A stretch of 64,000 nucleotides of DNA from positions 104,036-168,035 of the forward strand of contig NZ_JAYKZZ010000022.1 in NCBI RefSeq assembly GCF_035818675.1. The letters run 5' to 3'. Shown here in pieces: positions 7,698 through 16,711 of this stretch. Below the pieces are notes generated by a model, which made no database searches, was not told where the DNA came from, and saw only the letters and a list, made by a program, of their open reading frames with translations. Each line of letters begins with the position of its first letter. Position 1 is the first letter of the stretch. The DNA comes from Parapedobacter flavus (lineage in GTDB: Bacteria > Bacteroidota > Bacteroidia > Sphingobacteriales > Sphingobacteriaceae). A program made the translations under genes and the position numbers.

Positions 7698-9128
7698 TTA
7701 ACTTTTATGTGGGATATGGATGGTGAACTGGCTGCCGATATGTTCCCTGCTCTCCACGGAGAGGGTCCACCCATGACTTTTGATGCATTGGTAGGTGTAA
7801 TAGAGTCCCAATCCCAGCCCCGAGATATGCTGGGCCCCCTGCTTCTGGAAACGGTAGAACTTTTCGAATACATGTTCGATCTCTCTGTCCGGAATACCCG
7901 TGCCATTGTCTGATACCTTTAGCTGAATGGTGTTTTCGGTAAGTATGGTCTCTACCACGACCTGCTTATATTCGCTGCGGTTGTATTTGATGGCATTGTC
8001 AAATAGGTTTAGCAGCATCGTGGTGAAAAAAAACTTATTGAGCTCCACATCAAGGGGCTGCGCAACGGTTTGCAGGGTCACGGCAGCGTTCTGGATCGAT
8101 AGCTTTACGTTGTAGTCGGTAATCATTTCATTCAGCAGCTGGTTGAGTTCGTAGCGCTCTTTCTGTAGCGTGGCGTCATCCATCGTGGTGATGTCCATCA
8201 CCTGGTCAAATAGCTTCTGCAGGCGGAGGGATTGCCGCTCGATGATTTTCGTGAGGGGCTTGATGTTTTCTGCATTGGCCAAGACGTTATCGTTTTGCAT
8301 ATTCTTGTTGGCAACGATGATGGTGGAGAGGGGCGTATTGAATTCGTGCGTAATGCTGTTGACGAAGTCCGACTTCATCTCAGCCAGTTTTTTCTGGCGG
8401 AGCCAGTTCCGATAGGTCACGTAATAGATTGACACCACGCAGCCGATGGCAAACAGTGCGAGTAGTAGCGTAGGCATCATCAGGCTCATCACACGCCAGG
8501 TACGATTGCGGTGGTCGGCATGCAGCGAGAAGGTCATCCAATAATTATAGTCTTCGGCGTTGCTGACTGTGATGTTGCTGATTTCATTTTGTGGCAACGG
8601 CGTGTTGAGTGCACCGCCGATGCGGACGCCTATGGGTGTATTCAGGCTGTCTACAAGAAAGGGGGGTGGTTCGTTGGCCTGATAGATGTTGACGACCGTC
8701 ATGTTTTTGAAAACCAACTGGATGTCGTTGATGGTAAGCAAATATTCGAGATCCTCGTCCAGTTGGTATTCCGTTTTAACGGCCGCAAAAAGGCTATCCA
8801 TGGTGTTGCCCGCCCGGAGTGCGTGGAACATGCTGTCGAGCATGAGGTTTTTTTCGTGCGCAAAAACCGCTGGGCCTTGCCGGTAAGCCGCTTCTAATGC
8901 ATGGATATTACCCATCACATATCGATCGATGATGGCTACGCCGCCCGGAAACACTTTGTCGTTGCGGATACGCTGGGTGTAGCGCTCGTTGATGAGCGTT
9001 TTCTCAACGGCCTGGTACTGCTCGTCCCTCAACTTAAAGGTATTGAACGTAAGGTAGAACACCACGGAAATCAATAAAATGAGTCCCAGCAGGGAAACAC
9101 CTTTATGTGTCGTCAACGAATACCGCAT
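7698..9128 (-). CDS. two-component sensor histidine kinase
   Basis: A 476-residue inner-membrane kinase. One transmembrane helix lies at about residues 13-31, a periplasmic sensor region of roughly 180 residues follows, and a second helix sits near residues 218-240. The HisKA domain carries the H-box SDFVNSITHEFNTPLS with the phosphorylated histidine. The ATPase domain shows the N-box LLNLFDNAIKYN, the G1 box VSDNGTGIP and the G2 box GLGLGLYYT. It is the first gene of a two-gene unit with the response regulator. The periplasmic domain has no recognised ligand motif. Confidence 0.93.
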   Translation of the reverse strand: MRYSLTTHKGVSLLGLILLISVVFYLTFNTFKLRDEQYQAVEKTLINERYTQRIRNDKVFPGGVAIIDRYVMGNIHALEAAYRQGPAVFAHEKNLMLDSMFHALRAGNTMDSLFAAVKTEYQLDEDLEYLLTINDIQLVFKNMTVVNIYQANEPPPFLVDSLNTPIGVRIGGALNTPLPQNEISNITVSNAEDYNYWMTFSLHADHRNRTWRVMSLMMPTLLLALFAIGCVVSIYYVTYRNWLRQKKLAEMKSDFVNSITHEFNTPLSTIIVANKNMQNDNVLANAENIKPLTKIIERQSLRLQKLFDQVMDITTMDDATLQKERYELNQLLNEMITDYNVKLSIQNAAVTLQTVAQPLDVELNKFFFTTMLLNLFDNAIKYNRSEYKQVVVETILTENTIQLKVSDNGTGIPDREIEHVFEKFYRFQKQGAQHISGLGLGLYYTYQCIKSHGWTLSVESREHIGSQFTIHIPHKS

Positions 9129-9269
9129 GTATTTACCTGATTAGCCGTTGTTTTAATAGAAGCGAATATAGTAATGAAATCATAAGAATACGTGCCGTGC
9201 AACCGGCTATTTGATTTTTGTTAACATTTCGTTGGGCATTTGTTAACAGGCCCCGAAGCACGAATGTAC

Positions 9270-9277
9270 TACTTTTG
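9270..9277 (+). promoter_or_regulatory. -7 box TACTTTTG upstream of the metallopeptidase gene
   Basis: A consensus -7 box in the 254-bp divergent space between the sensor kinase and the metallopeptidase. It predicts a start point near 9284 and a leader of about 100 bases that contains the hairpin at 9331-9362. Confidence 0.45.
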
Positions 9278-9330
9278 TTATGGTAGATGTAATTGTACCC
9301 TATTAAAACAGAATAAATCCAAATGCGGAA

Positions 9331-9367
9331 TGGGCGACTTTTGCGAAGACAAAGGTTGCCCATTTTT
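9331..9367 (+). terminator. 13-bp hairpin with T-run in the leader of the metallopeptidase gene
   Basis: The arms 9331-9343 and 9350-9362 pair over 13 positions, counting G-U pairs, around a six-base loop, and a run of five T follows. It looks like an intrinsic terminator but lies between a promoter-like box and the gene at 9383. It could act as an attenuator or end a short RNA of about 85 nt. Confidence 0.6.
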
Positions 9368-9382
9368 ATTGCTAAAACAAAC

Positions 9383-10138
9383 ATGATAACGATTCGCCTT
9401 TTCTTTGTTGGCCTGCTCCTTGTGGTTTCCCAGGCCGGTTTGATTTCATGCGGTACAACCAAGCGTTCGGTCTCTGCCGACCGGAAGGGTGGCGGCGTGG
9501 CCGACACCTTGGTACGTGATGGCTTTGCCTTGGTGTTCATCCAGCAGGATGCGAAGTTTGATGCCACGGTGGCCAGAAGGTTGCAGGAGGTGTTTTTCAG
9601 TGTATACCCCCCGCTGGTCGAAGCATTTAACCCGGCAGCGGTGCGTGAGGTAACACTAACCATCGACACAGCGTATGACGGGGTGGCCTATGCTCACGAT
9701 GGCCGGGTGGTGATTAGCCAGGCTTGGTTGGAAAAGAAACCGGGCGACGTGGATGTAGTGACCCATGAAGTGATGCACATCGTACAGGCTTATCCATCGG
9801 GTAACCACCCGGGTTGGCTGGTGGAAGGGGTTGCGGATTATGTGCGCTACAAATATGGCGTGGACAATGCCGGGGCAGGGTGGTCGTTGCCCGATGTGAA
9901 AGATGACCACCATTATAGCCAGAGCTATCGGGTTACCGCTCGCTTTCTGGATTGGATAGAAACCCACCGGAAGCCGGGGTTGGTGAACGTGCTTGATGCC
10001 GCCATGCGTACCCGTACTTACACGGATGATGTATGGGAAGACCAAACGGGCCTTACCCTCGATGGGCTATGGGCGGCGTATGTACTTTCTTCCTATGTTC
10101 TGAAGGATGATATAACCGATAACACCGGAAAGGGCTGA
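9383..10138 (+). CDS. basic secretory protein-like zinc metallopeptidase lipoprotein
   Basis: Resembles the basic secretory protein family (Pfam PF04450), best known from plant defence proteins and also present in bacteria. The zinc-binding HExxH motif is HEVMH, followed by a conserved HPGWLVEGVADYVRY segment with further likely ligands, and then TARFLDW. I chose the ATG at 9383 (251 residues) because it gives a lipoprotein signal (VSQAGLISC) with the cysteine near residue 23. An in-frame ATG at 9323 would translate through the leader hairpin and hide the signal peptide. The product is expected to be lipid-anchored and may degrade extracellular protein; substrate unknown. Its 3' end overlaps the convergent nhaA gene by 72 bases. 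Confidence 0.85.
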   Translation: MITIRLFFVGLLLVVSQAGLISCGTTKRSVSADRKGGGVADTLVRDGFALVFIQQDAKFDATVARRLQEVFFSVYPPLVEAFNPAAVREVTLTIDTAYDGVAYAHDGRVVISQAWLEKKPGDVDVVTHEVMHIVQAYPSGNHPGWLVEGVADYVRYKYGVDNAGAGWSLPDVKDDHHYSQSYRVTARFLDWIETHRKPGLVNVLDAAMRTRTYTDDVWEDQTGLTLDGLWAAYVLSSYVLKDDITDNTGKG

Positions 10139-11236
10139 GGCGATAAGGATAGCAAACTTGGCTTCCGTTTGGTGATAGACATCATCAAACGACAGCAACG
10201 CGATGAATATCGACATGGTAAAACCGATACCACCCATCAGCCCCATGGCCAATACCTGAAACCATTTGGTACCTTTGGGCAGTTCACTCAACCCTAGTTT
10301 TACCGAAATCCACGACAGTAAGGTGATGCCGATCGGCTTGCCGATAAATAGGCCCGCAATGATGCCCATCCCCAGCGGACTGGCAAGGCCTTCCATCATG
10401 CCACTTTCAAACCGGATGTTGGTGTTGGCCAGGGCAAAGAGCGGCATGATGATGAAGTTGACCGGGTTGGCGATTGCATGTTCCACGGTTTGGATGGGGG
10501 AGTGGCCCGGCTGCCGGCCTTTGATGGGGATGGTCATGGCCGTAAGTACACCCGCTATGGTGGCATGGATGCCCGAATGATGGATGAAATACCACATGAA
10601 GACACCGGGGATAAGGTAGAACCATACCGATTTGATGCCGATGCGATTCAGGAACATCATCACCACGAATATGCCGAGCGCAAAGAGCAGGTAGGTGCTG
10701 TGGAGCTCCGTGGTATAGAAGATAGCGATGACCAGGATGGCCCCCAGATCGTCCACTATGGCCAGTGCGGTTAAGAACACTTTCAGTGCCACGGGTACCC
10801 GTTTGCCCAAGATGGATAAGATGCCGATGGCGAAGGCTATATCGGTTGCCATGGGGATACCCCAGCCGTGGGCGGTCTCGGTGCCGGTATTGAACAGGGC
10901 GTAGAGGCCTGCCGGAACCAGCATGCCGCCTAGGGCAGCGAATATGGGCAGGGACGCTTTTTTGGCCGATGACAGCTGGCCGTGGGCTAGCTCCTGCTTG
11001 ATTTCGATGCCGACCATCAGGAAAAAGAGGGCCATCAGCCCATCGTTGATCCAAAGTAGCACGCTGTACTTGAGGTGTACCTGCGATGTTTCAAAGCCGA
11101 TTTGCTGGCCAAGCAGGGATTCAAAGCCCGGTCCCAAAGGGGAATTGGCAATAATCAATGAGATAATTAAAAATACCAGTAGGGTGATACCGCTTGCGGA
11201 ATCGGCTTCGAAAAACTGCTTGATCTGTTTGCGCAT
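10067..11236 (-). CDS. nhaA: Na+/H+ antiporter NhaA
   Basis: NhaA exports Na+ in exchange for protons and keeps internal pH and salt in balance. The 389-residue protein is almost wholly hydrophobic with about 12 helices. It carries the family-defining TDIAFAIGILSILG segment and the DDLGAILVIAIFYT segment with the paired aspartates of the ion site, plus the N-terminal FFLMVGIEIKQELAHGQLS. The ATG at 11236 gives the usual amphipathic start (MRKQIKQFFEADSASG). The last 72 coding bases overlap the 3' end of the metallopeptidase gene on the other strand. Confidence 0.96.
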   Translation of the reverse strand: MRKQIKQFFEADSASGITLLVFLIISLIIANSPLGPGFESLLGQQIGFETSQVHLKYSVLLWINDGLMALFFLMVGIEIKQELAHGQLSSAKKASLPIFAALGGMLVPAGLYALFNTGTETAHGWGIPMATDIAFAIGILSILGKRVPVALKVFLTALAIVDDLGAILVIAIFYTTELHSTYLLFALGIFVVMMFLNRIGIKSVWFYLIPGVFMWYFIHHSGIHATIAGVLTAMTIPIKGRQPGHSPIQTVEHAIANPVNFIIMPLFALANTNIRFESGMMEGLASPLGMGIIAGLFIGKPIGITLLSWISVKLGLSELPKGTKWFQVLAMGLMGGIGFTMSIFIALLSFDDVYHQTEAKFAILIASALSGVIGYIILQNIGRKYIRRP

Positions 11237-11281
11237 CTGTGAAAAATAATTATCGGTTACTGCTTAATCTGTTTCTTTCTG

Positions 11282-11902
11282 CTACATGAAAAGACTGATA
11301 TCCCCTTTGCCCTCACGAATGATTTCAAAATCGCCCGACGTGGTGTCCACCACGGTGGAGGCCACGTTGCCGCCATAGCCACCATCGATGACGATGTCAA
11401 CCAGGTCGCCGAATTTCTCGTGGATGAGTTCCGGATCGGTGGCATACTCCACGATTTCGTCTTCATCGTGGATGGATGCCGATACTATCGGGTTGCCCAG
11501 TTCCCGCACGATTTCGCGGGCAATAGGATTATCGGGCACCCGGATACCCACCGTCTTCTTTTTTGAGCTTAGTAATTTGGGTACCTGTCCACTGGCATTG
11601 AAGATAAAGGTGAATGGCCCCGGCATCGCCTTTTTCAGTACCCGGAAGGTAGCGGTATCGAACGGCTTGGTATATTGCGATATGGCGGTGAGGTCGTAGC
11701 AGATGAACGATAGGTTCGCTTTCTGCGGTTTGATGCCGCGCAGTTCGCAGACGCGCTCGATGGCTTTATGGTTGTTGATGTCACAACCCAGACCATATAC
11801 CGTGTCGGTGGGGTAGATGATGAGTCCACCACGACGGAGTGTTGCCGCCACCTGCTGGATGGCCCTAGGGTTGGGATTCTCTTCGTAAATACGTATCAAC
11901 AT
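11282..11902 (-). CDS. YrdC/Sua5/YciO family protein (L-threonylcarbamoyladenylate synthase-like)
   Basis: A 206-residue YrdC-fold protein. The family motif PTDTVYGLGCD appears near residue 35, followed by the KPQKANLSFICYD region and the SSKKKTVGIRVPDNPIAREI segment. YrdC/Sua5 enzymes make threonylcarbamoyl-AMP for the t6A modification of tRNA. The YciO branch has the same fold but an uncertain role. The length and the N-terminal MLIRIYEENPNPRAIQQ favour the YciO-like branch, so enzyme activity is not assured. It is followed nine bases later by asnS in the same direction as its downstream neighbour. Confidence 0.85.
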   Translation of the reverse strand: MLIRIYEENPNPRAIQQVAATLRRGGLIIYPTDTVYGLGCDINNHKAIERVCELRGIKPQKANLSFICYDLTAISQYTKPFDTATFRVLKKAMPGPFTFIFNASGQVPKLLSSKKKTVGIRVPDNPIAREIVRELGNPIVSASIHDEDEIVEYATDPELIHEKFGDLVDIVIDGGYGGNVASTVVDTTSGDFEIIREGKGDISLFM

Positions 11903-11911
11903 GGCTAATGA

Positions 11912-13357
11912 TCAAAACTCCGCATTATGTGGTGTGCGCGGGAAGGGGATGACATCGCGTATGTTGGTCATCCCGGTGACGAATAGCACGAGCCGCTCAA
12001 AACCGACACCGAAACCCGAGTGGGGTGCCGTTCCGAAACGACGGGTATCCAAGAACCAGTCCAGTTCTTCTGCCGGAATGTCCATCTCTTCCATCCGTTG
12101 CGTTAATTTATCCAAGCGTTCTTCGCGCTGGGAGCCGCCTACCATTTCGCCAATGCCGGGGAAGAGGATATCCATTGCGCGCACCGTACGGCGCCCTTCG
12201 GTGTCGGGCTCGTTCTGCCGCATGTAAAACGCCTTGATATCCGCGGGGTAGTCCGTCAGGATCACCGGTTTCTTGAAATGTTTTTCAACAAGGTACCGCT
12301 CGTGCTCCGACTGGAGGTCGGCACCCCAGCCCTCAATGAGGTATTTGAATTGTTTCTTCTGGTTGGGCTTGCTGCGCTCAAGGATGCTGATGGCCTCCGT
12401 ATAGGTGAGCCGTTCGAAGCTATTATCCAGACAGAAATTGAGCTTCTCTACGAGATCCATCTCCGACCGGTCTTTTTGCGGCTTGTTTTTTTCTTCCTCC
12501 AGCAACCGGCTGCGTAGGAACTCGATTTCGTCGAAGCAATGATCAAGAGCAAAGCGGATGACGTATTTGAGCAGTTCCTCTGCCAGGTCCATGTTGTCGT
12601 CCAACTCATAGAAAGCCATTTCAGGCTCAATCATCCAAAACTCCGCCAAGTGGCGCGTGGTATTGGAGTTTTCGGCCCGGAAGGTCGGCCCGAAGGTATA
12701 GATGTTGCCCAAGGCCATGGCGGCAAGTTCACCTTCCAGCTGCCCTGAGACGGTGAGGTTGGTCTGCTTCCCGAAGAAATCTTCGCTATAGTCCACCGAT
12801 CCATCGGAGTTGCGCGGCGTGTTGTCGAAGTCGAGGGTGGTTACCTGAAACATCTCGCCGGCACCTTCGGCATCCGACCCGGTGATGATGGGCGTGTGCA
12901 GATACACGAATCCGCGTTCGTAAAAGAACTGGTGTATCGCATACGAGAGGGCCGTGCGTACCTTGAAGATGGCGTTGAAGGTGTTGGTGCGGAAACGCAG
13001 GTGGGCAATTTCGCGCAGGAACTCCAGGCTATGCTTTTTGGGTTGCAACGGGAATTTTTCGGGGTCGCTGTCGCCCAAAATTTCGAGTGTCTCGACTTTA
13101 ATCTCTACCCGCTGCCCTTTGCCTAGCGACTCGACCAATGGTCCGGTAACAGCCACAGCAGCACCTGTGGTGACCCGTTTGAGCAATGCTTCGTCTGTGT
13201 TGTGGAAGTCGACCACGGCCTGGATGTTGCCCAGGGTAGAACCATCGTTGATGGCGATGAATTGGTTGTTCCGGAATGTCCGTACCCATCCTTTCACCGT
13301 GATCTGCTGCCCATATTCGGTAGCGTTCAGCAGGTCCTTTATGCGTGTATGTTTCAT
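11912..13357 (-). CDS. asnS: asparaginyl-tRNA synthetase
   Basis: A class IIb aminoacyl-tRNA synthetase that charges tRNA-Asn. The N-terminal OB-fold anticodon-binding domain (ITVKGWVRTFRNN) is followed by the catalytic core with motif 2 (FRAENSNTTRHLAEFWMIEPE) and motif 3 (GFGVGFERLVLFVTG, near the C-terminus, ending FPRTP). I set the start at ATG 13357 (481 residues, MKHTRIKDLLN), the family's normal beginning. An in-frame ATG at 13447 would add 30 residues read from a simple-repeat region and is rejected. A large inverted repeat lies just upstream of the start. Confidence 0.96.
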   Translation of the reverse strand: MKHTRIKDLLNATEYGQQITVKGWVRTFRNNQFIAINDGSTLGNIQAVVDFHNTDEALLKRVTTGAAVAVTGPLVESLGKGQRVEIKVETLEILGDSDPEKFPLQPKKHSLEFLREIAHLRFRTNTFNAIFKVRTALSYAIHQFFYERGFVYLHTPIITGSDAEGAGEMFQVTTLDFDNTPRNSDGSVDYSEDFFGKQTNLTVSGQLEGELAAMALGNIYTFGPTFRAENSNTTRHLAEFWMIEPEMAFYELDDNMDLAEELLKYVIRFALDHCFDEIEFLRSRLLEEEKNKPQKDRSEMDLVEKLNFCLDNSFERLTYTEAISILERSKPNQKKQFKYLIEGWGADLQSEHERYLVEKHFKKPVILTDYPADIKAFYMRQNEPDTEGRRTVRAMDILFPGIGEMVGGSQREERLDKLTQRMEEMDIPAEELDWFLDTRRFGTAPHSGFGVGFERLVLFVTGMTNIRDVIPFPRTPHNAEF

Positions 13358-13370
13358 TTGTTGTTTTTTT

Positions 13371-13511
13371 GTGAGCTTGTGAGCCTGTGAAATTGTGAGG
13401 TCGGTCGCGTTTCGCTTTCGCGACGTCACGTCGTTCTGCCTGCTCACCCGTTCACTTACTCACTTACTCACTTGTTCACTTACTCACCTGTTCACAGATT
13501 CACTTGCTCAC
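13371..13511. repeat. inverted arrays of GTGAG/CTCAC units before asnS
   Basis: GTGAG-type units at 13371-13399 face CTCAC-type units at 13444-13511. The 29-base arms 13371-13399 and 13483-13511 are reverse complements at 22 of 29 positions. Between them lies a smaller hairpin, GTCGCG/CGCGAC, at about 13404-13424. On the minus strand, a transcript entering asnS would contain the whole structure 14 bases before the start codon. Confidence 0.75.
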
Positions 13512-13518
13512 AATTTTA

Positions 13519-13549
13519 TAAAAACAAAAACCCCCATAATAACTGGAGG
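13519..13549 (-). terminator. intrinsic terminator after sucC
   Basis: Read on the minus strand, CCTCC (13545-13549) pairs with GGGGG (13531-13535), allowing one G-U pair, and a T-rich tract follows. It lies 34 bases beyond the sucC stop. Confidence 0.6.
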
Positions 13550-13558
13550 CTTTGCTAG

Positions 13559-13579
13559 AAAATCTAAAATCTAAAATCT
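13559..13579. repeat. triple heptamer AAAATCT
   Basis: Three perfect tandem copies of AAAATCT lie between the sucC stop codon and its terminator. This is a very short simple repeat with no assigned function. Confidence 0.9.
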
Positions 13580-13582
13580 AAA

Positions 13583-14773
<1,191 letters not shown>

Positions 14774-14853
14774 TTGCGTGAAATTTGGCGTAAAAGTAGG
14801 GTTTTAATCGGGAATGGTCAAGCCAAACCGCTAAAAATCCCTACCTTCGCGGC

Positions 14854-15516
14854 ATGCTACAAGCAACGGGCATATACAAATCGTACGGCACCCTGCCTAT
14901 CTTGAAGGGGATAGACCTGCACGTGGCTCAGGGCGAGATTGTTAGCCTTGTCGGAGCATCCGGTGCAGGCAAGAGTACCCTGCTCCATATCGTAGGTACC
15001 CTGGATAAGCCCGATCGTGGCACGGTGTCCCTCCATGGTACGGATATCGGGGCGCTCAATGCTAAGCAGTTGAGCGCTTTCCGCAACGAACATGTCGGTT
15101 TTGTTTTCCAATTCCACCACCTGCTTCCCGAATTTACGGCCTTGGAGAATGTGTGCATCCCGGCGTACATCAAAAAGGTAGCTCCCAAAGAGGCCGAACA
15201 GCGAGCAGTCGAGCTGCTGGAGTTATTGGGGGTAGCGCACCGTAGGGGCCATAAACCCAGCGAACTTTCCGGTGGCGAGCAGCAGCGGGTCGCTGTAGCG
15301 CGTGCGCTGGTAAACCGGCCGGCCGTTGTGTTAGCCGATGAACCTTCGGGCAACCTCGATTCGGAAAATGCCACGGCGCTGCATCAGTTGTTTGTTGACC
15401 TGCGCGACCGGCTTAACCAAACCTTTGTGGTGGTTACCCACAACGAAGAATTGGCCGCGATTGCCGATCGTGTGGTGCATATCAAGGATGGCGTAATCGA
15501 ACCGGATCAGCAATAG
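14854..15516 (+). CDS. LolD-type ABC transporter ATP-binding protein
   Basis: A 220-residue ATPase of the MacB/LolD group. Walker A is GASGAGKST at residues 34-42, the signature is LSGGEQQRVAVARAL and Walker B is VVLADEPSGNLDS. Proteins of this form pair with FtsX-like permeases and either move lipoproteins from the inner membrane (LolCDE) or drive MacB-type export. No permease gene is adjacent, so LolD is the best guess on sequence alone. A -7-like box (TACCTTCG) lies four bases before the ATG. The next gene begins eight bases after the stop. Confidence 0.85.
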   Translation: MLQATGIYKSYGTLPILKGIDLHVAQGEIVSLVGASGAGKSTLLHIVGTLDKPDRGTVSLHGTDIGALNAKQLSAFRNEHVGFVFQFHHLLPEFTALENVCIPAYIKKVAPKEAEQRAVELLELLGVAHRRGHKPSELSGGEQQRVAVARALVNRPAVVLADEPSGNLDSENATALHQLFVDLRDRLNQTFVVVTHNEELAAIADRVVHIKDGVIEPDQQ

Positions 15517-15524
15517 AAACCGAA

Positions 15525-16013
15525 ATGGCAAGCAGGATATTGATTACACACGGTACGCGGCCATTCGCCCAACGGGTAGGTAAGCTGCTGCGCGACCGGT
15601 ATGAGGTTCGATTCGGCTCGGCCGACGACGTTCCGCACGTGTTGCTGCAGACGGGTAATTACATCCAGTTTCCAGGTGTAGACACCGCGGCTTTCGAGCA
15701 TGAGTTGCTCCGCACCTGTTTGGATAACCACATCGATGCGGTGGTTCCGCTCGGTGAGAAAGAGATGGGTTTGCTGGCCCGGGCGCAACTGCTATTCGCC
15801 GAATACAGTATCGCCATTTGGATGCCCGATGGGGGGTATCTGGGCGGGCTTAACCTGCTCAGGAACCCAGAAAGGCAATGGCCGTTGGTTGTACTAGACC
15901 ACGGTGTTGCTGTGGCCGGAGCGCAGCTAGAGGAGCAACCGACCGCGTTGTCTGGCGTATTTACACGACCAAGCCCCACGGAAGCGTTGGCACTGTGTTG
16001 CATCGCGGGCTAA
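15525..16013 (+). CDS. pre-ATP-grasp (CarB N-terminal-like) domain protein without a catalytic domain
   Basis: A 162-residue protein. Its start (RILITHGTRPFAQRVGKLL) and the segment HELLRTCLDNHIDAVVPLGEKEMGLLARAQLLFAEYSI look like the Rossmann-type domain that precedes the ATP-grasp fold in carbamoyl-phosphate-synthase-like ligases. The ATP-grasp domain itself is absent and the frame stops cleanly, so it is either a stand-alone domain or a remnant. It sits between the LolD-type ATPase and a degenerate HAD protein, all on the same strand. No function is claimed. Confidence 0.55.
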   Translation: MASRILITHGTRPFAQRVGKLLRDRYEVRFGSADDVPHVLLQTGNYIQFPGVDTAAFEHELLRTCLDNHIDAVVPLGEKEMGLLARAQLLFAEYSIAIWMPDGGYLGGLNLLRNPERQWPLVVLDHGVAVAGAQLEEQPTALSGVFTRPSPTEALALCCIAG

Positions 16014-16060
16014 TGGAAGTGACGTTAAACCAATACAATTGTTTTTAATCAAACCGATAT

Positions 16061-16711
16061 ATGTTGACATACGCTGATATCGACGCGAACAAGAAAGCGC
16101 TGCTCTTTGAGGTGGACGATGTGCTGTTTCCAAAAAAGGACTACCTACTACAAGTATATTATTTGTTTGCCCACCTGTTGGAGTACACGGAGACCGTGCC
16201 GCCGGCAGCGGAACTCATCGACTTCCTGAAGACCGCTTATGAACACCACGGCGAGGCGGGGCTTTTTGAACGTGCAGCGGAAGCGTTTGCTATCGATACC
16301 AAATACCGGGTGCAGTTTGAAGGTATGCACAAGACGGCACGGCTTCCGGCGAAGCTTTTGCTTTATCAGGCCATGCTGGACTTTATGCGCGACGCTCATC
16401 AACACGGAAGGCAACTGTTGGTTTTTACGGAGGGTGACCCCACCATGCAGTTGAATAAACTCCGACACGTGGAATGGAATGGGCTGGACCAACAGATAAA
16501 GGTGTATTTCCGGGCGGAGCTCAGGGCAAAGGGCCATGAGCCACTTGATTATTTACTGCAGGAGAATGGGTGGCATGCAGGAGATGTGCTTTACGTCCAC
16601 GCCCCAGGAGATCCTGACCCAGCGATATCGAATAGGGTGGATTGCCTGGCCGCCAATCGCTTTTTTGAATCTCCAGCCGTTTCACGCACCTCTCAACGTA
16701 ATAAGGAATGA
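16061..16711 (+). CDS. HAD-superfamily-like protein with an altered catalytic motif
   Basis: This 216-residue protein follows the plan of a haloacid dehalogenase phosphatase of the 'FDLDDTL' group. Motif I reads LLFEVDDVLF: glutamate E17 stands where the nucleophilic aspartate should be and valine V21 replaces the usual threonine, while D19 is kept. Motif II (LLVFTEGDP, then NKLRHV) and a lysine near motif III (ELRAKGHEPLDYLL) remain recognisable. Motif IV, usually VGDxxxxD, has become VHAPGDPDP. The protein is therefore probably not a normal phosphatase and may be a binding or regulatory relic. Its stop overlaps the start of the S41 peptidase gene (ATGA), suggesting coupling. Confidence 0.6.
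   Translation: MLTYADIDANKKALLFEVDDVLFPKKDYLLQVYYLFAHLLEYTETVPPAAELIDFLKTAYEHHGEAGLFERAAEAFAIDTKYRVQFEGMHKTARLPAKLLLYQAMLDFMRDAHQHGRQLLVFTEGDPTMQLNKLRHVEWNGLDQQIKVYFRAELRAKGHEPLDYLLQENGWHAGDVLYVHAPGDPDPAISNRVDCLAANRFFESPAVSRTSQRNKE

Noticed and set aside
13358..13447. 30-codon upstream extension of asnS
   Set aside because: The residues come from the GTGAG/CTCAC repeats and no AsnRS has them.
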